DNA from: Anastrepha obliqua
Lineage: Eukaryota > Arthropoda > Insecta > Diptera > Tephritidae
Direction of reading: 5' to 3'
Assembly (NCBI RefSeq): GCF_027943255.1
Contig: NC_072895.1
Span: 82,214,001 to 82,278,000, forward strand
Length of the DNA stretch: 64,000 nucleotides
The notes beneath the pieces were generated by a model. It was not told the origin of the DNA, searched no databases, and saw nothing but the letters and a program-made list of their open reading frames with translations. Position numbers and translations under genes: made by a program. Shown in pieces: positions 55,866 through 64,000 of this stretch; within the stretch, counting starts at the first letter, position 1; the number at the start of each line of letters is the position of its first letter.

Positions 55866-56588
55866 GGGGGGGGTAGGGTCACAAAATCGAAATTTTTTTT
55901 CTTCACTCATCTTATAGTAAATCATTTCAAGAATGTTGTGTCAAAATTTTAAGTGGATCGGAGCAGAACTCTCAAAGTTATAGCCTTTTTAGGCACTCTA
56001 CCTCGAATGCGGAGCATCGATAATTTCTCAGAGTCATTTTTTCAAACGCGTTTTTCCCGAAACGACTTCTTAAAAGTCGGTGCCAATCACAACTCCGAAA
56101 CTATTCAACCGATTCTTTTCAAATTTGGCACACGTTTTCTAAATCAAAAATACCTCCCCCCTACACTGTTTTTTTTATTTTTTGTTTTTTAAGGTTGTTT
56201 TTCACTTACAAATATGGCGAAATTTTTCGCCAAAAATGCTCGTTTTACGTTTTTTTGCCACCAAAACTACAAAAATGAAAAAAAAAAATTGATTAATGTA
56301 GGGGGGAGCATTACGTCATACTTTAACTGAAAAATTCGACTTTTTTAGTTTCAGATGATTCTACGACGAATGCCGATTGGCACCGCAGAGCACCTCTCGA
56401 AAAAACATATCTCCAAAAAAACTCTGTCATGGGCTTATTTGTCAATATTTTATTATTAATATTTTTTAAAAACTTATTGTAAAGATGTACAATAACATGT
56501 AACTGATTTTATTAAAGTATCTTAAGCCATATTTCTGTAAAAAATTCCTAAAAAAAGTGTTTTTTTAGCGCTAAACCCTACCTCCCCC
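55866..56588. repeat. TTAA-flanked MITE, copy B
   Basis: GGGGGGGGTAGGGT at the left and ACCCTACCTCCCCC at the right are inverted ends (one mismatch), flanked by TTAA (55862-55865 and 56589-56592). The 723-bp length is almost identical to copy A (721 bp), and the G-rich ends are similar in style. The interiors are different by eye. Non-coding. Confidence 0.8.
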
Positions 56589-56592
56589 TTAA

Positions 56593-57099
56593 ACACAAGT
56601 ATCTGGGCCAAAAATGCTTAAGTCTGTGTGTGACTGGTACGGATCACTGATACTCCGTTAAGAAGCCAATGACGAACACCGTTTTAACGCTAGAACCATT
56701 TTCATATCTGAAGTTCAATATTTCTTTTGCCACGTATTTTCTGAATCGGTATTTCGTGACTTTTATTAAAAAAGTATCAACTTTAATTTGAAGTCATTCC
56801 TATTTGATTGGGTTATTTCAATAAAGCGCAATATTTTCGGAGTGCAGCCCTTGAAGTTCCATCAATACTGGATAAAAATCGCAATATGCAGCTGCAGCTC
56901 TGTACCAGTGATGGAGTTCACTAACAAATGTCAACAATATTCGCATGGTAATCTTTTCTTAGCCTCAATTCTAACGATTTTACTGTAACAAAACAAAATC
57001 GGCTGCTTTGGTTATTAAGTTGATTATCGCAAACTATACGACAACAATTTTGAGAATTATTGGTTTTAATTCAAATTATATATAAGTAAATATTATATA
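56593..57099. other. Unassigned AT-rich sequence
   Basis: No recognised gene or element. Confidence 0.4.
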
Positions 57100-57385
57100 T
57101 ACCGTTTATTGACGTTTACACCCCTTATTGAGTGTCTAGTCGAGCTCCTCCTCGCATTTGAGACGTGCGTGATGTTGTTCCGCGAATGGAGAGCCCTACA
57201 GTTCCATGTCGCCTCTGAATGGCAGAATGTTTTTTAATCTCGGTGGTTTGGTAGTGCCTGCCGAGGAGCGACCGCAACTAGAAAAAAACATTTTATATCA
57301 ATTTGGTGTATCGTTCCTGAGGCTTCGAACACGAGCACATCCGAACGGTAGTCACGCGCTAATTATTTGGCTACGGAGACCGTAT
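57100..57385 (-). repeat. tRNA-derived SINE, diverged copy
   Basis: The minus-strand head reads GTCTCCGTAGCCAAATAATT, with a degraded B-box region near 57325. The body (TCGAGCTCCTCCTC, TGTTGTTCCGC, GCCTGCCGAGGAGCGACCGC) follows the family order. More mutated than the copies at 38448 and 59934. Confidence 0.75.
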
Positions 57386-57520
57386 TAGGTATTTGGCTTA
57401 TAATTTATCACGTGGAGAGGAGGTGGGGAGCACTCAAACAGTGGATCGACAATGACTCCGGTATGTGCAAAATCCTTTCCAATTAGTTGTACGGGAATTT
57501 CAAAACTATACTACAATCAC

Positions 57521-58787
57521 AGGGGTGCCTTTTATGTGTCGGGATTTGGTAACCCTGGTGTTGCAATCTGGCAACTGGCAGCTGTATCACAAAGTTCGAC
57601 ATTTTTTGCTTTTACGTACTCAGAACGTTTTGAAATACCAGCGCTATTTGTGTTGTTTACAGTAACTTAAAAGATTCATCTCGGTCCAAAAATGGAATTA
57701 AATCGTGAACATTTTCGTGCGATTATTTTTTACAACTTTCGACGTGGATTAACTCAGCAACATTCCATGGATGAACTTAATTCATTTTTTTGCGATGAAG
57801 CTCCATCAAGGACCAGTGTTTATTGATGGTATGGTGAATTCAATCGTGGTCGCAGTTCACTCCAAGACGAATTTCGTGAAGGTCGTCCAAAATCAGTTGT
57901 TGTTCCGAAAACTATTGATGCTGTGCGCGAACTGATATTGCAAGATCGTCATGTGACCTATTGTGAGATTGAGGCAATCTTAGGCATTAGTGGGACCAGC
58001 ATACATTCAATATTGCATAAACATTTGACTGTCAAAAAAATTTGTTCGCGTTGGATCCCACACAACTTGTCAATCGCTCAAAAAAAGACTCGTGTCGATT
58101 GGTCGAAGGAAATGCTTAAAAAATACGATCGCGGGGCTTCGAAAAATGTCTATGACATCGTCACAGGTTATGATTCATGGATGTACGCGTATGAGCCCGA
58201 AAGTAAACAGCAGTCGACTGTATGGGTGTTTTAAGATGAGCCAAATCCAACAAAAGTTGTTCGCGCACGAAGCACTTCCGAGCAAATGGTCGCCTGTTTT
58301 TTCGGAAAAACTGGACATGTCGCAACCGTACCACTAGAACAACGCAGAACAGTAAATTCTGAGTGGTACACAACCATTTGTTTCCCAGTAGTCTTCCAAG
58401 AAATTAGGAAAACCAATCGCCAAAGACGGATCACTCTTCACCAGGACAATGCGAGCTCTCACACATCGGCTCAAACAACTGCATTTTTGAGCACCCAAAA
58501 CATCGAATTAATGGGTCATCCACCGTATAGTCCTGACTTGGCACCGAATGACTTCTTTTTATTCCCATACGTAAAAAACAACGACACCTGAAGAAGCGGT
58601 TGCGGCATTCAGAATGCATGTTTTGGAGGTACCTCATTCAGAGTGGCAAAAGTGCTTCGACAATTGGTTCAAACGCATGCAAAAGTGTATAGATCTTCAT
58701 GGAGAATATTTTGAAAAACAATAAAGTGATTTTCGATGATTAAAATTTGTTTTTGTTCTCTAATCCCGACATATAAAAGGCACCCCT
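57521..58787 (+). mobile_element. mariner-family transposon with near-perfect ends
   Basis: AGGGGTGCCTTTTATGTGTC at the left is inverted at the right as AGGGGTGCCTTTTATATGTC (one mismatch). The 1267-bp span encloses one transposase. A clear TA is not directly adjacent, so the exact terminus may be a base or two off. Confidence 0.9.
57692..58724 (+). pseudogene. mariner transposase, four lesions
   Basis: It starts MELNREHFRAIIFYNFRRGL. Codon 45 is TGA (57824-57826), just before WYGEFNRGRSSLQDE, where a sense codon stands in the family. EGRPKSVVVPKTIDAVRELI and WIPHNLSIAQKKTRVDW follow. The first catalytic motif is TGYDSW, where the family has TGDESW, so the metal-binding Asp is Tyr. A TAA at 58232-58234 precedes DEPNPTKVV. 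The second Asp is in LHQDNASSHTSAQ and the third in PDLAPNDFFLF. A frameshift with a small deletion near 58578 leads to EEAVAAFRMHVLEV and the natural end GEYFEKQ at 58722-58724. Confidence 0.9.
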
Positions 58788-58819
58788 ACTAATAACTTCT
58801 ACATCTAATCACTGTAACA

Positions 58820-59890
58820 TATTTCAGGCGGAAATTCTAGCCATCTGTATCTATTCTGATAGCTAAGCTGCGATTAAATCGTTCTGGGGTTGCCATTAAT
58901 TTCATCATTATGTGCAGAAGCCAAGGTCCTCTTAACGAGAAGGCGGAATAATTCCGCCTCCATTTGATTTAGGTGCCAGAGCATAGGGTAGATAGGTAGG
59001 TGAATAACACTCCCCCACAACCGCTTTTGGGGGCAGTGATGGCGTAAAGTCTCCATACGCTCACAGGAGTGGAGCCTGGACGCAAACACCTGTTGTGTTA
59101 ATAGACATGGCTCCACCTTGAAGAAATGCTAACACGGTTCCAGGCTGGAAATCAGTTGAGGAGGAGAAATGATATAGTGTTAGTGGGAGCATGCCCCACA
59201 TACCATTGGTGTAAATAACAAAATGAGACTGCCAAAGGGCAAAGATCTACAACCAGCCAGAGCTGTTGATGAACGCAGAAGGTTGATGGGTTGTAGGTTG
59301 GAGCACTGCCCAAAGCTGTCGAAGAAAGGAGTACCCAGTGACCTTAATCATCTAGCTATCAAACCTGTACATTTACAGAGAAAGTGCTCAACAGTCTAAT
59401 TCTCTCAATAAGGATTAAATGGTAACCGAGCATAGTGACATATTAGGAAATTGTGAAGCAGATAAGTTAGCGAGAGGGGGCACTACCATTGCCAACCTCT
59501 CGGTATGGAGAGTGCAGGAATACTATCTCAACCTAAAAACTACGTAGCACAAGAAGGATTGTCACTTCAGTCAGCACGAGAAAGGTTGATAGTCTGACAT
59601 GTAACGCTGCAACCAGAATCTGGTTAAAATGGGACGTCAAGCGCTACTCAATCGGTCAAGGAAAAATGTCTCTATGTTAGTTCCTTTGATCTCAGGCCAT
59701 TGTACTTATATCCTAAGTCGGCATGCCCAAAGATTGACTGTACCTCATTTTGACTATTGCTGAAGCCACAAGGATGAAGAAGAGCGTGGCAAGCCAGTAG
59801 GTTTAGATATGATACTTTAGCTCATCGTTCTTGTATGATACTGATGACCATAGAATTATAAGTGTCAGCCAGGTCAATGGATTTGCACTT
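58820..59890 (+). pseudogene. LINE RNase H and C-terminal relic
   Basis: FQAEILAICIYSDS (58833) combines the RNase H FQAE and SDS motifs with a small deletion. After an unassigned stretch, EHSDILGNCEADKLARGGTT (59430) is the final RNase H motif. CNAATRIWLKWDVKRYSIGQ and SGHCTYILSRHAQRLTVPHF (59590-59750) are the C-terminal region of the same kind of ORF2. Stops and frameshifts are numerous. Confidence 0.65.
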
Positions 59891-59933
59891 AAAACTAAAC
59901 CATTTTGTAAGAGTAGTAAGGAAACGCCTACTG

Positions 59934-60234
59934 TGGTTGGTGCGTGACTACCATTCAGAATGCACAGAGAGAACGTCGGTTCGAATCTCGGTGAAACAGC
60001 AAAATTAAGAAAAACATTTTTCTAATAGCGGTCGCCCCTCGGTAGGCAATGGCAAGCTTCCGAGTGTATTTCTGCCATGAAAAAGCTTCTCATAAAAATA
60101 TTTGCCATACGGAGTCGGTTTGAAACTGTAGGTCCCTCCATTTGTGGAACAACATCAAGACGCACACCACAAATAGGAGGAGGAGCTCGGCCAAACACCC
60201 AAAAACGTGCCAATTAAATATTATATATATATAA
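59934..60234 (+). repeat. tRNA-derived SINE copy, 5'-trimmed head
   Basis: It begins TGGTTGGTGCGTGACTACCA, missing the first part of the A box. B box GGTTCGAATCTC is intact at about 59979. The body follows completely to AGGAGGAGCTCGGCCAAACA and a TATATA tail near 60220. Confidence 0.85.
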
Positions 60235-60239
60235 TGGTC

Positions 60240-60880
60240 TAGGTGAGTTGGTTTAATTATCGACTGCCACTTGTACCCATCTACCAACAGACCTATAACT
60301 TCTAACTTCAACCTTGGATCAGGACTTAATATCTCAGCTTGGCACCCATCTTAGAGGTTTCAGAATAACAGTGACTTCGACTGAAAAACAGGTAAGTTTT
60401 GTCATCTTCAAGCTTATTCAATTCTAGGTTCTGCTTTTATATTACTAGGTTCTAGCTACACTCTGATTGTGGCCGCAACTGGATGTTATAAAGGACGCCT
60501 TAGGGTGCACTAGCCATTAGCCAGTCGTCAGTTAGGAGTAGCACACAACAGTAGGAGCTGAAGTGCTTCTGTGAAGTGAACAAAAAGTTCTCCTAGAATA
60601 GAGAAATTTTTTATGCATATTTTGTTTAGGCTAGTTAAGAAAAAATCTAAAAATTATCACTCCCAAGTGTTACCTACTCTTGGACATAAAAGTATAGTAA
60701 AAATTTCTAAACACATATTTTTATTTCCGGATAAAAAAAAACTTTATCGAACGCGGTACATAAGTTACTCTTTTGCAAGGTACCGACGACGTTAAAAAAG
60801 GGTAAAATCGGACAATTAAAAAAAATGATATATCATTAGTCAGATACAAGAAATTACCCAAATTCGATATTTGGACTGGC
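60240..60880. other. Non-coding sequence with a possible promoter
   Basis: No protein motif; see the promoter entry at 60497. The frame 60613-60795 is short and lysine-rich and not recognised. Confidence 0.4.
60497..60535 (+). promoter_or_regulatory. Possible TATA plus arthropod initiator
   Basis: TATAAAGG at about 60497 is followed about 30 bp later by TCGTCAGTTAGG, which contains TCAGTT, the arthropod initiator consensus (TCAKTY). The spacing is correct for a core promoter. It could belong to a host transcript or a solo LTR; LTR boundaries were not found. Confidence 0.35.
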
Positions 60881-60884
60881 TTCC

Positions 60885-61577
60885 GATTTCTTTATGGGTA
60901 TGTGTCAAAGTGGCAAAGCCAACATTTCGGTCTTTTTTAAACTGCCGGAGACAAGCAGCGTCTTTCAAGCAGAGGTCTTCGCGATCCTGCAGGTATGCAA
61001 AATGCTTCGGGATCGCTGTTGGGAGGGAGACATTAATATTTTTTCCGATAGCCAAGCTGCAATCAAGGCACTGTCGTCGCCGTATTGCAGCTCTCTTCTC
61101 GTGAGCTCCTGCAAGGAGGAACTCAAACGCCTCGAACGTGCAGGAAACATTTCCTTCATCTGGGTTCCTGGGCACAGGAATATAGAGGGAAATGAAATTG
61201 CCGATGAGCTTGCCAGGAAGGGGGCGGCAGAACCGGTTCCAGCTGTCCCCTTTTCAGACATCGGTATCCCTTTGGCCGTTGTTAAAGGGAAACTACACAA
61301 TTTCTTTCTAAAAAAAGCGCAAGACAGATGGAGGTCCGTCTCATTGTGTGCTATTTCAAAAGCACTAAGGCCTCAATACGATAGAAACAGAACGCTTAAG
61401 GTGATGGGAATCCGCCGCCATTCCATTTCCAAACTCATTGCGGTGCGCTTGAGATTCCTCAGCGTCCCCTTTGGGGATGACTTGATGAAATTCTCCAGCC
61501 TAGATCCCTTTTCTCTCCTCCGCTACATCAACAGCACTCTTTTTATTTTTATTTTTTCTCATGTTATTTGTTAAATT
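60885..61577 (+). pseudogene. LINE RNase H domain fragment, open frame
   Basis: The long open frame reads SVFQAEVFAILQVCKMLRDR, NIFSDSQAAIKALSSPY, FIWVPGHRNIEGNEIADELA and RKGAAEPVP. It carries the middle and final catalytic residues of RNase H in a LOA or Jockey-like ORF2. The first Asp (normally in the TDGS box) lies upstream of the preserved part. The frame remains open to 61574 and is cut by unrelated AT-rich sequence. Overall GC is higher than in the flanks, suggesting a younger fragment. Confidence 0.75.
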
Positions 61578-61679
61578 CTTATTATTACTAAACTTTTTGG
61601 ACGTGTGTGAAGGGAAATTAAAAGAGAAGATTATTCGACACATTTTATGAAAAATTTACGGAGAACTGAATTTGTTCCT

Positions 61680-62350
61680 ATGCAAATTTTGTAGTAATTA
61701 TCAAAGCGGTGACGTGAAGGATAAATAAAAGGTCTCCAAAAAAGGTGTTATTCCCGTAAAAGATGGCACATATCGCCGTCTTGTTGAAAATAAACGTTGT
61801 CCAGATCAACACCATCCAATTCCGGCCATGAAAATCGCTAATCATCTCTCGATAGCGCAATCCATTCACCGTAACTGTTGCTCCAGCTTCATTTTTGAAA
61901 ATGTAAGGTCCAATGACTCCGCCCTGACCATAAACCGGACCAGACAGTCACACGTTGAGGATAGAGAGGCGTTTCAACAATTGAATTTTTTGAGCCCCAG
62001 ATCTGACAATTTTGCTTGTTGACGAAGCCACCGAGGTGGAAATGGGCCTCACCGCTCAAGATGATTTTTGGATGGAGTTTCGGATCATATTCATGCATTT
62101 CGACGACCCAATCAGCAAAGACACGACGTTGTTGATGATCCGCCGGCTTGAATTCTTGTGCTAACTGGACTTTATAAGCCTTAAGACCGAAATCTTTATG
62201 CAAAATATGGTGTGAATACGTTTGTGGAATACCTAATTCCAAAAAACGACGAGAAATGGACAAACCTGGGTTTTCTTCAACACTTTCGGCTATAACAGCA
62301 ATATTTTCGGCTGTTCTTGAGCGACGTGCACGGGTTTCACTAACTTGTCC
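61680..62350 (-). pseudogene. DD41D transposase relic with first catalytic Asp changed
   Basis: From 62350 the minus strand reads GQVSETRARRSRTAENIAVI, SLEL-type helix-turn-helix (FLELGIPQTYSHHILHKDFG), and IILSGEAHFHLGGFVNKQNC. The family has SDEAHF; here Asp is Gly (plus-strand 62051-62053). RVTVWSGLWSG and VNGLRYREMISDF follow, then a shifted FQQDG box near 61780. The third Asp and the C-terminus are missing. The repeat at 62382-62522 lies directly upstream. Confidence 0.8.
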
Positions 62351-62381
62351 CAACAGCTAGAAATTTTTCAGCAATTTCTGT

Positions 62382-62522
62382 ATTGCAGTTGTTGTTGTTG
62401 TAGCAGAATAAACATTCCCCATACATATATGGGGAGTGCTGCTGAAGTGACAGTCCTTGGTCGGATATAAATCCGGGTCGTTCCGGTAACGTAGAACCGA
62501 CTGTCGTGGGAACGTAATTGCG
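62382..62522 (-). repeat. Dispersed repeat with (CAA)n tail, copy 2
   Basis: The plus strand reads GTTGTTGTTGTTGTAGCAGA, then ATTCCCCATACATATATGGG (a self-complementary hairpin), GGATATAAATCCGGGTCGTT and CCGGTAACGTAGAACCGACT. It matches 47740-47895 throughout. On the minus strand it ends in CAA repeats. Confidence 0.8.
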
Positions 62523-63355
62523 GTCCGACAAGATCCGAAATTTATAGAGAATTTTAATAATTTCAGTTCATTGCTTAAGCGTGCGTTCCATTATTATTAA
62601 TGACGTACTTGTCAAATATTAAAGAAATAACTGCTTCAAAAGTGACATCTACTGAAATAGCGGGCTATTCATTGGACTATTATTAGATAACCTTTTACTA
62701 AAACAAAAAAAAAATTGTATTAATATAGGTGACACATTTTTTGGGCCATATAACAAATTTAGCGGATTGCTTCAAGAAAAAAGTTGTATGTACATTTTCC
62801 TCGATTTTGTTAGACTATTAGACACAATCGTTATGTGGCCAAAGTTTTCCCATTTCAACTTCGTCTAAGAGCACTTTGAAATATTTTCTAAATCAGTACT
62901 TGACTATTCTCTCTCACTTACAAATGCCAGCAAAGTGCATTCGCATTAGACTAAAGAGGCTATATTGTTAATTTTAACGTACTTTCCCTTTAAATCTTCT
63001 CTTTTCCATTTTCCATTAAAGTTCGCAAGGCACTTACCAAGTGGCCTCATTATGCCCGCAATCATAACCTTAACCGTTTGCCAACTAGCTATGGGGAAAT
63101 GAGGATATGGCGATATGGGTGTCGACAGTAAACGAGTTCAATAACGGCAGTTTGCGATGCAGCTTTGTACGTGGATCGAAGCAGAACGAAAGCACATTAA
63201 AAGAGAAGTTAAAGTAACATAATTCCCTTAAGGGCAGCTAACGTGAATTTAACTCTGAATTGTCTGGACTACTAGAAAGCGCAATAATAACGATACAATT
63301 TTATGACTGCAAAGAATAACTACAGAGAGAGCAGAAACTAAAGCAGTTTTAAAGG
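62523..63355. other. Unassigned non-coding sequence
   Basis: AT-rich. No element ends or protein motifs identified. Confidence 0.45.
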
Positions 63356-63440
63356 AAATACCACAAATAAGAAGTGGGGTTCAGCCAAGCTCCCAAAACC
63401 AGGGTGTAAGCGTAAATTTTAATTATATACATATATACAT
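63356..63440 (+). repeat. SINE 3'-end fragment
   Basis: ACCACAAATAAGAAGTGGGG then CAAAACCAGGGTGTAAGCGT and a TATATAC tail follow the 3' end of the tRNA-derived SINE. The head is missing. Confidence 0.65.
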
Positions 63441-63460
63441 ATGTTAAGGGGGGCGGCACG

Positions 63461-63620
63461 CGTGACTACTGTCAAACTAAGTACATAACTTTTTCATTAT
63501 TCATTGACATTTCATCATGAAAATACTTACGCCTCAACAACGTTTACAAATCGTACAATTGAATTATGAAAATCGGCGCTCTGTGATCATCACGCACTCA
63601 AGCCAACTTACGATGAGGTC
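63461..63620 (+). pseudogene. DD41D transposase N-terminal fragment
   Basis: ATG at 63520 opens MKILTPQQRLQIVQLNYENR, the start of a DD41D-type protein (compare NRLTNEQRLQIIEFYYKNA at 34081). A frameshift follows, then ALKPTYDEV, and the sequence is cut by the LOA LINE poly(T) at 63621. Confidence 0.75.
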
Positions 63621-64000
63621 TTTTTTTTTGTCGGGACAACTAGCAAGTGCAGCACTCAGACATTAATTGAGTCCATTGTACTACACTTGGATTCCCTTTT
63701 AATTTTCTTTAAATCTACCCGATCTCCGAAGAAATCTGAGTAGATCTTGTGGTGCCAAGGAGCCAAGATAGTCGCTTCTTAACACATCAGTGCCAAAGAC
63801 CTCAAACCTGATTCGAGCGAAGGCGGGGCAGACACACAGGAAGTGGTCCACCGTCTCATCCTCCTCTTCACAAGCTGGGCAGAGTGCATTGTCTGAGATG
63901 CCTACCTCTTCCATGTGCTTTGCCCACAGAAAGTCGCCCGTCATCAGTCCAACCAGCCGTCTGCACTCCCCTCTGCTTAATGACAGAAGGGTTTGCGACA
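63621..64000 (-). mobile_element. LOA-type LINE, second copy (3' end, runs off the window)
   Basis: The T run at 63621-63629 is the poly(A) tail on the minus strand, followed by GTCGGGACAACTAGCAAGTG as at 7461. The minus-strand frame 63944-63699 reads FLWAKHMEEVGISDNALCPA, CEEEDETVDHFLCVCPAFAR and TDVLRSDYLGSLAPQDLLRF, ending RFKEN. It is open where the copy at 7577 has a stop, so it is the better guide to the intact C-terminus. It interrupts a DD41D fragment. Confidence 0.9.

Noticed and set aside
60613..60795. 60-codon frame downstream of the promoter-like motif
   Set aside because: Lysine-rich translation of AT-rich sequence with no known motif.

Overview
This window looks like repeat-rich intergenic or intronic chromosome sequence from a higher fly, most likely an acalyptrate such as a tephritid fruit fly. 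The evidence is AT-rich non-coding DNA full of CA/TG, CATA and CAA runs, a 66-bp GT-AG intron inside one transposase, and the mix of element families (mariner, DD41D and Tc1-like elements, piggyBac, hAT, MULE, and R1-, LOA-, I-, Jockey- and CR1-type LINEs). I could not fix the species. I found no convincing host protein gene: every long reading frame that I can identify belongs to a transposable element, and almost all are broken.

Layout. 0-6 kb: a minus-strand mariner (262-1508), then a LINE tail split by a MULE element (2842-5199) with a near-match 9-bp target duplication, then an R1-type RT relic. 7.4-9.9 kb: a 5'-truncated LOA-type LINE with RT and RNase H; the 3' end of a second copy enters at 63.6 kb. 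10-13 kb: a decayed mariner, an RT relic, an internally deleted mariner and a pogo-like end. 16.2-20.1 kb: a near-complete mariner, a tRNA-derived SINE, and mariner, LINE, R1 and DD37D fragments. 20.2-22.2 kb: a piggyBac-like element. 23-27.6 kb: RT and mariner relics and a PHD-finger LINE ORF1. 29.1-32.5 kb: a nest of elements between perfect 25-bp TA-flanked inverted repeats. 34-36 kb: a deleted DD41D element and a TTAA-flanked MITE. 37.2-38.8 kb: a mariner carrying a SINE with a perfect 9-bp duplication. 39-40.5 kb: CR1-like and DD41D relics. 41.2-43.8 kb: a hAT element holding other insertions. 45.4-46.6 kb: a duplicated, extremely AT-rich block. 49.7-51.9 kb: an I-like LINE. 52.2-54.3 kb: a piggyBac element with both ends. 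55.9-56.6 kb: a second TTAA MITE. 57.5-58.8 kb: a mariner with matching ends. 58.8-64 kb: LINE RNase H relics, SINE copies, DD41D relics and the second LOA copy.

The elements do not form a pathway; they record layers of insertion. The best candidates for undescribed biology are a tRNA-derived SINE family with about eight copies here, two equal-sized TTAA MITEs with G-rich ends, a roughly 440-bp palindromic element present in two opposite copies (one inside a mariner transposase gene), and the TA-flanked nest at 29-32.5 kb. Coordinates of decayed elements are approximate. All family calls come from reading motifs, not from searches.
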